Positions 1 through 5,181 of a DNA stretch of 5,181 nt are shown here, piece by piece (positions within the stretch are counted from its first letter, which is position 1; every line of letters starts with the position of its first letter). A program made the translations under genes and the position numbers. A model generated the notes under the pieces. That model made no database searches. It was not told the origin of the DNA and was given only the letters and a program-made list of their open reading frames with translations. The stretch is taken from NCBI GenBank assembly GCA_025357775.1, contig JANXOQ010000450.1:1-5181 (forward strand). The letters run 5' to 3'. This stretch comes from Ferruginibacter sp. (GTDB lineage Bacteria > Bacteroidota > Bacteroidia > Chitinophagales > Chitinophagaceae).

Positions 1-59
1 GAAAAATATTTACACAAACAAAAAAATAATTAGCATAAAAAAATACAAAACAAAAACTA

Positions 60-87
60 TTTTTTGTAATAAAATTATTACAAAAAA
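60..87. repeat. 28-bp near-perfect palindrome
   Basis: Two 13-nt arms are exact reverse complements (60-72 TTTTTTGTAATAA and 75-87 TTATTACAAAAAA), separated by two A residues. The T-run is on the 5' side and the A-run on the 3' side, the opposite of an intrinsic terminator, so a DNA-level role (protein binding site) or cruciform is more likely than termination. Chance palindromes are common in such AT-rich DNA, but 13-nt arms containing the internal G and C are long. Function unknown. Confidence 0.5.
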
Positions 88-107
88 AATGAATTTTATT
101 AACGACT

Positions 108-148
108 AAAAAGCAAAAGAGCCATCATTGCTGACAGCTCCTTTACTT
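108..148 (-). terminator. Strong intrinsic terminator hairpin on the minus strand
   Basis: Positions 111-127 and 132-148 form a 17-bp stem closing a 4-nt loop (128-131). Read as minus-strand RNA, all 17 pairs form, four of them G-U wobbles (114/145, 118/141, 123/136, 124/135), and the loop is GCAA, a GNRA tetraloop. A U-tract follows (complement of 112-108). Read as plus-strand RNA, the same four positions become C-A or A-C mismatches and there is no long U-tract. The asymmetry shows that the minus strand is the structured RNA. No minus-strand protein gene lies upstream of it (149-395), so it may end a small non-coding RNA or block antisense reading. Confidence 0.7.
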
Positions 149-248
149 ACTAACCCATTAAATTCTACCACTAAAGTACAGAATACAACCAAAACAAAAA
201 ATTTATTTTTTTTTACATTAAATTATGTTACATGGCTAATAATTATTT

Positions 249-291
249 AATGCTATTTCAAAGCATTGTATTTCAATACTCTAATAGTATT
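249..291. repeat. Cluster of nested inverted and direct repeats
   Basis: Within 43 bp there are three overlapping symmetries: AATGCT (249-254) with AGCATT (262-267), GTATT (268-272) with AATAC (275-279), and AATACT (275-280) with AGTATT (286-291). The octamer TATTTCAA occurs twice in direct orientation, at 254-261 and 269-276, exactly 15 bp apart. The cluster lies about 60-100 bp upstream of the receptor promoter. It could be a regulator binding site or part of a structured minus-strand transcript; chance in AT-rich DNA remains possible. Confidence 0.35.
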
Positions 292-347
292 TAAACCAAA
301 GTAAAATAGTTAATTTTATTTTTTATAAAGGGAAAAATAAAAACTAA

Positions 348-379
348 TTTGGTTTATAATATAAACTACTTTACATTTG
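348..379 (+). promoter_or_regulatory. Bacteroidota-type promoter of the TonB receptor gene, with palindromic spacer
   Basis: A TTTG box at 348-351 and a TACATTTG box at 372-379 are separated by 20 bp. This matches the Bacteroidota housekeeping promoter consensus (TTG/TTTG, about 19-21 bp, TAnnTTTG). The start of transcription would fall near 384-388, leaving a leader of only about 10 nt before the ATG at 396. The spacer contains a perfect inverted repeat, GTTTAT-AAT-ATAAAC (352-366), filling the space right after the upstream box. A dimeric repressor bound there would block the polymerase; that role is inferred. Confidence 0.7.
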
Positions 380-387
380 TATAAAAC

Positions 388-393
388 AAGGAA
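388..393 (+). promoter_or_regulatory. AAGGAA ribosome-binding-like sequence
   Basis: AAGGAA ends 2 nt before the ATG at 396. It is the only start in the window preceded by anything like a Shine-Dalgarno sequence; the other genes have A-rich leaders typical of Bacteroidota. The spacing is shorter than the usual optimum, so its contribution is uncertain, but it supports the ATG at 396 as the start. Confidence 0.4.
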
Positions 394-395
394 TA

Positions 396-2657
396 ATGAA
401 AAAACTACTAGCTATATTTTTAGCTTTTGCCACTTTAGCAGTACAAGCACAAGTAACTATATCAGGCAAAATAATTGATACAAAAGGCAATCCATTACGA
501 GGTACTAGTATTTCAATTGTAGATTCATATGATGGAACTACTACGGACTCTTTGGGTAATTATAGTTTTACAAGCACCGAGGTAGGGGAGAAGGTTTTTG
601 CTGCCACTATGACAGGATATTCGGAATTTAAAAGTAAAATAAAACTGGGTAAAGAAAATATTACTCTAAATATATCTATAAAAGAGCTTATAACAGAGCT
701 TAATGCTGTTACTATTACCGCAGGTGCATTTGAAGCAAGTGATAAGAAAAAAGGGGCTGTTTTATCTTCTTTAGATATTGTAACTACTGCAAGTGGGCAA
801 GGTGAGATAACAGGGGCATTAAAAACCCTGCCAGGCACACAGCAAGTTGGAGAAAGCGAAGGTTTGTTTGTTCGGGGTGGCTCTGCTACTGAAAGCAAGA
901 TTTTTATAGATGGCAGTCTGGTAAACAACTTTTTTTATAGCAGTCTGCCTGGTTTGGCTACAAGAGGGAGGTTTAATCCATTTTTGTTTAAAGGAACTGT
1001 GTTTTCTACAGGCGGCTACTCAGCTTTGTATGGGCAGGCATTATCTGCTGCACTTGTGCTAGAAAGTGCAGATTTACCAGAAAAAACAGAAGCTAATATT
1101 GGGCTTTCTGTTATTGGTGTGGCTGCAGGAATACAAAAATTAGCAAAAAATAAAAAAGCAGCTTGGGGAGTTTCTTATGCTTACACCAATCTTACACCAG
1201 CATTTGCTGTTATAAAACAAAGTGTAGATTTTTTTAAAATACCAGTGTATCAACAAGGGGATGCTAACTTTCGTATAAAAACAAAAAGTGGAGGGTTTAT
1301 AAAGTACTACGGTTACATAAGTTGGAACGAAACAGGTGTAAAAAACCCAGATATAGATTCACTTAGTTTAAAAAATTCTTTTTTGATAAGTAATATAAAT
1401 ACGTTTCAAAATGTAAGCTACAGAGAAAATATAGGCAAAGGTTGGAAATTAAATACGGCATTAAGTTATAGCACCAACAAAGATGATATTGCAGGAGAAT
1501 TACTTGATGGTAATAATGTAAAGCAACAATTCTTTTTCCCTGCTGGCTATGCTGCAAAAAACTTTGCAATTGTAAATAATGCTCAATATGCACAAGCTCG
1601 ATTTGTATTAGATAAAAGAGTAAAAGGGTTGAACGCTATTCGCTTTGGGTCTGATTATTTTTATAGCAAAGAAAAAACTACGTACACATTATTTAACGGA
1701 AATAAATTTGATGATGTAGTAGCAGATAATTTAAATGCAATATTTGCAGAAACAGATTTATACATCACAAAAGATGTTGCCCTAAAAGCTGGCAGTAGGT
1801 TAGAGCATTCTACCCTTATTAACAAATGGAATATTGCACCAAGAGCCTCTATAGCATATAAGTTTAAAGATAAAAGCCAACTAAGTTTTGCGTATGGTAT
1901 TTTTTATCAAAACCCAGAGAGAAAAATTTTGCCAGCAATAAACAGTGATTTAACATTTTCTCAAGCATCGCATTACATTTTGCAATACCAACGCAATCAA
2001 AATGACCGTACATTTAGAACAGAATTATTTTACAAAAAATATTCTGATTTATATAAGACTACACCAAATACAATTGGAAGAGAAGTAGCTGCCAACAACA
2101 ATGGTATTGGGTATGCACAAGGTGTAGAGTTATTTTGGAGAGATAAAAAGACTGTTAAAAATTTAGATTATTGGGTATCGTATTCTTATTTAGATACAAA
2201 GCGTAATTATATTAATTTCCCCGGTAATATTACTCCTTCTTTTGCTGCTACACACACCGCTTCTTTTGTAGCAAAAAAGTTTGTGTTGCCATGGAAAACT
2301 GGTTTTAATATGAGCTATACTTTTGCAAGTGGACGACCATTTTACAATTTACAATATGATAATGCACAAGGAAAATATTACACAAAAGAAGAAGGAAAAA
2401 CAATTAATTACAACAGCCTTGCTTTTAGCGTAAATTATTTGCCTAACCTTGGCAAGCCTAATAAAAAAACATTTATAGTATGGGTGTTTAACCTTACCAA
2501 TATACTTGGGCAAGAGCAAATATTTGGATATAATTTCTCTTCATTAAACAATAATAAAATAGCCATTACGCCTCCATCAAAAAGATTTTTGTACATAGGC
2601 TGTTTTATAAATTTTGGAATAGATAGAACGCAAGATGCAATAAATAATAATTTGTAG
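396..2657 (+). CDS. TonB-dependent outer-membrane receptor with carboxypeptidase-regulatory-like domain
   Basis: A 753-aa outer-membrane receptor expected to import a ligand using energy from TonB-ExbBD. Residues 1-19 are a signal peptide ending AVQAQ. Residues about 20-98 form the Ig-like CarboxypepD_reg-like domain (VTISGKIIDTKGNPLRG, then TTTDSLGNYSF). A TonB-box-like stretch, NAVTITA, lies at 103-109. The plug spans about 119-226, with LFVRGGSATESKIFIDG at 157-173 and GGYSALYGQALSAAL at 206-220. The rest is a 22-strand-type barrel with alternating aromatic residues; the last strand, RFLYIGCFINFGID, is followed by a short polar tail, so the protein looks complete. At this length it is a small member of the family, nearer to metal or small-molecule receptors than to 1000-residue SusC proteins. 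No SusD partner is adjacent, so the ligand is unknown. The start is fixed by the signal peptide, the promoter at 348-379 and an AAGGAA at 388-393. Confidence 0.93.
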   Translation: MKKLLAIFLAFATLAVQAQVTISGKIIDTKGNPLRGTSISIVDSYDGTTTDSLGNYSFTSTEVGEKVFAATMTGYSEFKSKIKLGKENITLNISIKELITELNAVTITAGAFEASDKKKGAVLSSLDIVTTASGQGEITGALKTLPGTQQVGESEGLFVRGGSATESKIFIDGSLVNNFFYSSLPGLATRGRFNPFLFKGTVFSTGGYSALYGQALSAALVLESADLPEKTEANIGLSVIGVAAGIQKLAKNKKAAWGVSYAYTNLTPAFAVIKQSVDFFKIPVYQQGDANFRIKTKSGGFIKYYGYISWNETGVKNPDIDSLSLKNSFLISNINTFQNVSYRENIGKGWKLNTALSYSTNKDDIAGELLDGNNVKQQFFFPAGYAAKNFAIVNNAQYAQARFVLDKRVKGLNAIRFGSDYFYSKEKTTYTLFNGNKFDDVVADNLNAIFAETDLYITKDVALKAGSRLEHSTLINKWNIAPRASIAYKFKDKSQLSFAYGIFYQNPERKILPAINSDLTFSQASHYILQYQRNQNDRTFRTELFYKKYSDLYKTTPNTIGREVAANNNGIGYAQGVELFWRDKKTVKNLDYWVSYSYLDTKRNYINFPGNITPSFAATHTASFVAKKFVLPWKTGFNMSYTFASGRPFYNLQYDNAQGKYYTKEEGKTINYNSLAFSVNYLPNLGKPNKKTFIVWVFNLTNILGQEQIFGYNFSSLNNNKIAITPPSKRFLYIGCFINFGIDRTQDAINNNL

Positions 2658-2725
2658 AAGGGTATTGAGATATTAATATTGAGTAATAATACAGAACAAC
2701 AGATGTAATAAATAATAATATTTAG
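2625..2725 (+). repeat. Imperfect direct repeat of the receptor gene's 3' end
   Basis: Positions 2625-2657 (the last codons and stop of the receptor gene) and 2693-2725 (in the following gap) align without gaps over 33 nt with 27 identities. Both contain AATAAATAATAAT and end in TAG. The start-to-start distance is 68 nt, which is not a multiple of three. It may be a decayed short tandem duplication; low complexity makes chance similarity a real alternative. Confidence 0.35.
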
Positions 2726-2758
2726 ACATAAAATATTAAACAAATAAAACTTTTAAAA

Positions 2759-3058
2759 ATGATAAACGAACAACCAGCCATTGAAAAAGATGCAGCACTT
2801 TGGGAGCTAGCAAAAAAACGTGCAAGCTTTAAAAAAAGCCTTTCCGTTTATATTATTGTAAATATATTTCTTTGGGCTTTGTGGTTTTTTACTGATAAAA
2901 ATAATTATGGCTGGAACGTAAATCATTGGCCTTGGCCGTTGTGGACATCGCTAGGTTGGGGCTTAGGTATAGCTTTGCAATATGTAAGTGCATACATAGC
3001 GCCCAAATCTATTTCGGTAGAAGATGAATACCAACAATTAAAAAATAATAAAAAATAA
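2759..3058 (+). CDS. 2TM-domain small membrane protein
   Basis: A 99-aa protein matching the 2TM domain (PF13239 type) common in Bacteroidota. The family signature is a basic stretch leading into helix 1, here AKKRASFKKSLSVYIIVN at residues 18-35, then WPLWTSLGWGLGIALQ at 59-74, which carries the W-x-GWG-x-G core. Helix 1 spans about 27-45 and helix 2 about 59-80, joined by a short W/N-rich loop; both ends are charged and probably cytoplasmic. In many species this domain is fused to LytS-like sensor kinases, but here it stands alone with no kinase nearby. It starts 101 bp after the receptor gene with no clear promoter or terminator between them, so co-transcription is plausible. The leader is A-rich without a Shine-Dalgarno sequence. 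The molecular role of stand-alone 2TM proteins is not known to me. Confidence 0.85.
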   Translation: MINEQPAIEKDAALWELAKKRASFKKSLSVYIIVNIFLWALWFFTDKNNYGWNVNHWPWPLWTSLGWGLGIALQYVSAYIAPKSISVEDEYQQLKNNKK

Positions 3059-3070
3059 TAATTAAAAAAT

Positions 3071-3096
3071 TGTTAGCCTTTGTTTGTCGAAGGCGA
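3071..3096. repeat. REP-like intergenic palindrome
   Basis: A locally GC-richer segment in an AT-rich gap, with GCCTT (3076-3080) and AAGGC (3090-3094) as inverted arms around a 9-nt loop. By memory it resembles a palindromic repeat scattered between genes in many Bacteroidota genomes, of the form TGTCAGCCTGAG followed by CTTGTCGAAGGC; 20 of 24 positions agree. The differences are all to T, as expected for a decaying copy. It lacks a T-tract, so it is a poor intrinsic terminator. Family identity is recalled, not searched. Confidence 0.45.
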
Positions 3097-3165
3097 GTAC
3101 AAGTAAAAATAACCTCAAAAATTTAGTATTAAATCGTAATAATTTTAAATCATAAAAAACAAATC

Positions 3166-3816
3166 ATGAAAAAATTAATCTTTCTTTCGTTCATCATCAT
3201 TTCTAGCATTTCAACTTTTGCACAAAATGAAAAATTTGTAGCAGCTATGAAAAAAAATATTGTACAAATTGATTCTGCATTTTCAAAATCAGAAAATTTT
3301 ATTAGTCTAGCCAATACTTTTGAACGCATTGGTACATCAGAAAAAACCCAGTGGCTTCCATTTTATTATGCAGCATTGTGCCGTATAAATTTTTCTTACA
3401 AGCAAAAAGACCAAAGTGGCAATGATGTGATTGCAGAGTATGCTACAAGGCTCATCAACAAAGCAGATTCATTAATGCCAAATAACTCCGAAATAAGTTG
3501 TATAAAAAGTATGATAGCAGGCATACAATTAATGGTGAACCCAATGCAACGCTATGCACAATATGGTGCAGCAAGCCAAAAAGCAATGGCAATGGCAATG
3601 CAACAAGACCCTACAAACCCACGCCCCTACATGCTTAAAGGGCAAAATTTAAAATTTACACCAGTAAATTTTGGTGGAGGTTGTAAAACTGCATCTGCAC
3701 CTCTAGCTACAGCTATGGAAAAATTTGCAGCATTTAAACCAACATCTGACATTGCACCAAATTGGGGGAAAATGTATACTGAAACCATGGTGAAAGAATG
3801 TGCTGAAGGGAAATAA
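3166..3816 (+). CDS. Secreted TPR-like helical protein of unknown function
   Basis: A 216-aa exported protein. Residues 1-19 are a signal peptide (MKKLIFLSFI core, S-T-F-A cleavage site before QNEK), with no lipobox cysteine, so it is probably periplasmic or peripheral to the envelope. The mature part looks all-helical. Two segments resemble TPR units: about 92-125 (EYATRLINKADSLMPNNSEI) and about 135-162 (QKAMAMAMQQDPTNPRPYML), each with a small/large residue pattern and a D/N-P-type turn. A conserved-looking FGGGC (169-173) and a terminal APNWGK (197-202) resemble a family of hypothetical Bacteroidota proteins I recall but cannot name. Cysteines lie at 72, 112, 173 and 212 and could pair after export. 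It follows the 2TM gene by 107 bp. A role in binding or assembling a partner, perhaps of the receptor, is only inference. The start is set by the signal peptide. Confidence 0.85.
   Translation: MKKLIFLSFIIISSISTFAQNEKFVAAMKKNIVQIDSAFSKSENFISLANTFERIGTSEKTQWLPFYYAALCRINFSYKQKDQSGNDVIAEYATRLINKADSLMPNNSEISCIKSMIAGIQLMVNPMQRYAQYGAASQKAMAMAMQQDPTNPRPYMLKGQNLKFTPVNFGGGCKTASAPLATAMEKFAAFKPTSDIAPNWGKMYTETMVKECAEGK
3583..3600 (+). repeat. In-frame hexanucleotide tandem repeat (GCAATG x3)
   Basis: Three exact copies of GCAATG encode Ala-Met-Ala-Met-Ala-Met (residues 140-145) inside a predicted TPR-like helix. Gain or loss of a unit would keep the frame and add or remove two residues. Three units is short, so variability is not assured. 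Confidence 0.5.
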
Positions 3817-3845
3817 ATATCAATAAAATTTTATAATATTTCCCT
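3807..3845 (+). terminator. Stem-loop spanning the stop codon of the TPR-like gene (possible weak terminator)
   Basis: AGGGAAATA (3807-3815) and TATTTCCCT (3837-3845) form a perfect 9-bp stem around a 21-nt loop that itself contains the 12-bp palindrome ATAAAATTTTAT (3823-3834). The stem overlaps the TAA stop (3814-3816). There is no U-tract after it (AAAAATG follows), so it is not a classical intrinsic terminator. It could be an mRNA 3'-end stabiliser or a binding site. It is the only good hairpin between the first three genes and the next pair. Confidence 0.4.
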
Positions 3846-4034
3846 AAAAATGCATAAAGAGGTAGTAAATATTTATCCATCAAATAATTGCCAAATAGTA
3901 GTATGATTTATTTCACGGTATAAGAATTGATGGTAAATCGTTTAAGCTCCTTATCTGTAAAATATTTATTATTGAGAAAAAACAATTACAAACGACTTTA
4001 TTTATTTTGATAATTAGCATTAAATAAGAAAACC
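3817..4034. other. 218-bp intergenic gap separating two gene groups
   Basis: Apart from the stem-loop at its left edge, the gap is AT-rich with no coding frame worth reporting. It should contain the promoter of the membrane-protein/regulator pair. The closest -7 match is TATTTTG at 4003-4009, one nucleotide short of the TAnnTTTG layout and without a correctly spaced TTG, so no promoter is assigned. The palindrome seen in the receptor promoter (GTTTAT-AAT-ATAAAC) does not recur here. Confidence 0.5.
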
Positions 4035-4622
4035 ATGCAGACAGAAAATTTTACAGAGCAAGAAAGCCTAAAGCTTATCAATGAAATGATAGGCAAAGCA
4101 AAAAAAAGCTACGTTACTAAAGGAATAGCATCTATTGTGTGGGGTTCTATAATTACATTTTGTGGTTTAGCAAGTTGGTATGAAGTACATTTTAAAGTAG
4201 AGTTTGGAGATGTATGGTTACTAACATTAATTGCATTAATACCCCAAATATATTTTTCAATAAAAGAAAAAAGAAGTAAGAATTTTATTTCTCACAATGT
4301 AACCACCATAAATTTTATTTGGATTGCCTTTACTGTTTCTATGTTTATAACAACTCCTTATTTTGCTGGGGTAAAAGGGGTAAGTCCTGTACCAATAATT
4401 ATGATGCTGTATGGTTTCCCCACATTTGTAATTGGGGGTATGTATAAATTTATTCCAATGATACTTGGTGGTATTTTTTGCTGGGTAGCAAGTGTAACAT
4501 CTATTTATACAAATGTAGAAATAGACATGTTGCTAATGGCTGCCTGCGGTTTGTTTGCATGGCTTATACCTGGTATTATTTTATGGAAGCGTTATAAAAA
4601 AAATGATGCTGCATATGTTTAA
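4035..4622 (+). CDS. Six-helix membrane protein partnered with a winged-helix regulator
   Basis: A 195-aa inner-membrane protein of unknown function. A soluble N-terminal segment of about 28 residues (TEQESLKLINEMIGKAKKS) precedes six hydrophobic helices at roughly 29-48, 59-76, 89-110, 117-135, 138-157 and 162-184, with a basic C-terminal tail (KRYKK). The positive clusters at 77-82 (KEKRSK) and at the C-terminus suggest both face the cytoplasm. No catalytic motif or transport signature is apparent. Its stop codon overlaps the start of the winged-helix regulator gene by 8 bp, so the two are almost certainly co-transcribed and translationally coupled. From memory, proteins with this TEQESL...I-MI-KAK-SY opening are often found directly before PF13601-type regulators in Bacteroidota. 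The protein could be the signal input or the target of that regulator; the sequence does not decide. The leader is A-rich, and the ATG at 4035 is the first in the frame. Confidence 0.85.
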   Translation: MQTENFTEQESLKLINEMIGKAKKSYVTKGIASIVWGSIITFCGLASWYEVHFKVEFGDVWLLTLIALIPQIYFSIKEKRSKNFISHNVTTINFIWIAFTVSMFITTPYFAGVKGVSPVPIIMMLYGFPTFVIGGMYKFIPMILGGIFCWVASVTSIYTNVEIDMLLMAACGLFAWLIPGIILWKRYKKNDAAYV

Positions 4623-4899
4623 GGAACTAGACCCCATATTGCATTCACAATTGCGACTAGCAGTCGTAAGCCTACTTATTAGTGTAAAGGAGGCAGAGTT
4701 TGCTTTTCTCAAAGAAAAAACTAATGCAACTGCCGGTAATTTAAGTGTGCAAATAAGCAAACTTAAAGAAGCGGGCTATGTGGAAGTGAGCAAACAATTT
4801 AAAGATAATTATCCACTCACTATTTGTAAAATAACACAAGTGGGTGTACAAGCTTTTGAAAATTATGTAAAGGCATTACAGTCTTACACACATGCATAA
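4615..4899 (+). CDS. Winged-helix (PF13601-like, MarR/ArsR-type fold) transcriptional regulator
   Basis: A 94-aa DNA-binding protein. It opens with FKELDPILHSQLRLAVVSLL (residues 2-21), the first helix of the HTH_34 winged-helix family. The helix-turn-helix follows at about 25-53 (FLKEKTNATAGNLSVQISKL, with the T-x-GNLS-x-x-x-x-x-L core), then AGYVEVSKQF and a short wing (KDNYPLTICKIT, 63-74). The last helix, GVQAFENYVKAL (77-88), probably mediates dimerisation. The length matches the usual 90-105 aa of the family. The same frame is open back to an ATG at 4555, and ATGs also occur at 4603 and 4606. I chose 4615 because homology-like sequence begins there and it gives a typical 8-bp overlap with the upstream stop. 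The longer start would add 20 residues encoded inside the upstream gene and unlike the family. The effector and targets are unknown; autoregulation is likely for such pairs but not shown. Confidence 0.88.
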   Translation: MFKELDPILHSQLRLAVVSLLISVKEAEFAFLKEKTNATAGNLSVQISKLKEAGYVEVSKQFKDNYPLTICKITQVGVQAFENYVKALQSYTHA

Positions 4900-4905
4900 A
4901 AAGTT

Positions 4906-4935
4906 AATGCCGCTCTTTATAGTAGCGGTATTTTT
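4906..4935 (+). terminator. Intrinsic terminator of the membrane-protein/regulator operon
   Basis: AATGCCGCT (4906-4914) pairs with AGCGGTATT (4924-4932) in a 9-bp stem with one G-U wobble (4909/4929) and a 9-nt loop, followed by a T-tract (4931-4935). It begins 6 nt after the regulator stop codon. The G-U pair forms only in plus-strand RNA, agreeing with the gene direction. A-rich sequence on the left (4898-4902) gives the opposite strand a U-tract too, so weak bidirectional action is possible. Confidence 0.85.
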
Positions 4936-5181
4936 AGTAGATTAATAAAAAAAGTTATGGTATTAATACTTATTTTCCGATTACAATTTTTTAAATATTT
5001 ATTAATAATTTCAGAGAAAAAGTACACACAAAGCCACACTAAACTGTATATATAATTTATGCTTTCTGAAGATATACTTTCAGCCAAATTTTGAAATCTT
5101 TTATAACTAAACACTCGTACTTAAAAGATCATAAAAATAATAATCATTTCAATAATTATTATTTAAAAAAACAAATTTTCT
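4936..5181. other. AT-rich 3' region without a convincing gene
   Basis: No coding frame with recognisable content was found. A 65-codon minus-strand frame at 4917-5114 is dismissed because it runs into the operon terminator and has the Ile/Asn/Phe/Tyr/Ser-rich composition of AT-rich noncoding DNA. No TAnnTTTG promoter box was found on either strand. The only structure is a low-complexity inverted repeat near the right edge. Confidence 0.55.
5135..5164. repeat. 10-bp-arm inverted repeat of A/T only
   Basis: AAATAATAAT (5135-5144) and ATTATTATTT (5155-5164) are perfect reverse complements around a 10-nt spacer (CATTTCAATA). The arms are simple AAT-type sequence, so chance is likely; no T-tract suited to termination follows. 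Confidence 0.3.

Larger units (their letters stand above)
1..395. other. Structured intergenic region with no protein gene
   Basis: This 395-bp stretch has no credible protein-coding frame on either strand; it is very AT-rich with runs such as T9 at 206-214. A somewhat GC-richer patch lies at about 113-190. It is unusually rich in symmetric elements: a 28-bp palindrome at 60-87, a long hairpin at 108-148 best formed by minus-strand RNA, nested inverted and direct repeats at 249-291, and the promoter of the downstream receptor gene at 348-379. The hairpin implies a minus-strand transcript coming from within this region. I could not find a clean minus-strand promoter: the nearest match is a TACTTTAG-like box (reverse complement of 171-178), one mismatch from TAnnTTTG and without a correctly spaced upstream element. 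Confidence 0.7.

Overview
The window is AT-rich and almost certainly comes from a member of the Bacteroidota, plausibly a Chitinophagaceae/Sphingobacteriia-type genome (inference; no marker gene is present). The evidence is a TonB-dependent receptor with an N-terminal carboxypeptidase-regulatory-like domain, a stand-alone 2TM-domain protein, a PF13601-type winged-helix regulator paired with a membrane protein, secreted proteins whose signal peptides end in A-Q, A-rich rather than Shine-Dalgarno leaders for most genes, and a well-formed Bacteroidota promoter (TTTG - 20 bp - TACATTTG). All five credible genes lie on the + strand.

Layout. Positions 1-395 hold no protein gene but carry several structures: a 28-bp palindrome (60-87); a long hairpin with a U-tract that only forms perfectly in minus-strand RNA (108-148), which suggests an undescribed minus-strand transcript ending there; a cluster of short inverted and direct repeats (249-291); and the receptor promoter (348-379), whose spacer holds a perfect 15-bp operator-like palindrome. 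Next come the TonB-dependent receptor (396-2657), a 99-aa 2TM-domain protein (2759-3058) and a secreted 216-aa helical, TPR-like protein (3166-3816). Gaps are about 100 bp and no terminator with a U-tract is visible between these genes, so they may be co-transcribed. The gap at 3059-3165 contains a GC-richer REP-like palindrome. A stem-loop overlaps the stop codon of the 216-aa gene.

After a 218-bp gap comes a tight two-gene unit. It consists of a six-helix inner-membrane protein (4035-4622) and, overlapping it by 8 bp, a 94-aa winged-helix transcriptional regulator (4615-4899). A clear intrinsic terminator (4906-4935) closes it. The last ~245 bp are AT-rich with no convincing gene.

Functionally, the first block looks like an envelope/uptake locus: an outer-membrane receptor, a small inner-membrane protein and a secreted helical protein. 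No SusD-like partner or degradative enzyme is present, so the substrate cannot be named. The second block looks like a self-contained regulator plus membrane-protein module. Nothing in the sequence proves that the two blocks are linked. No CRISPR array, transposase, tRNA or rRNA was seen.
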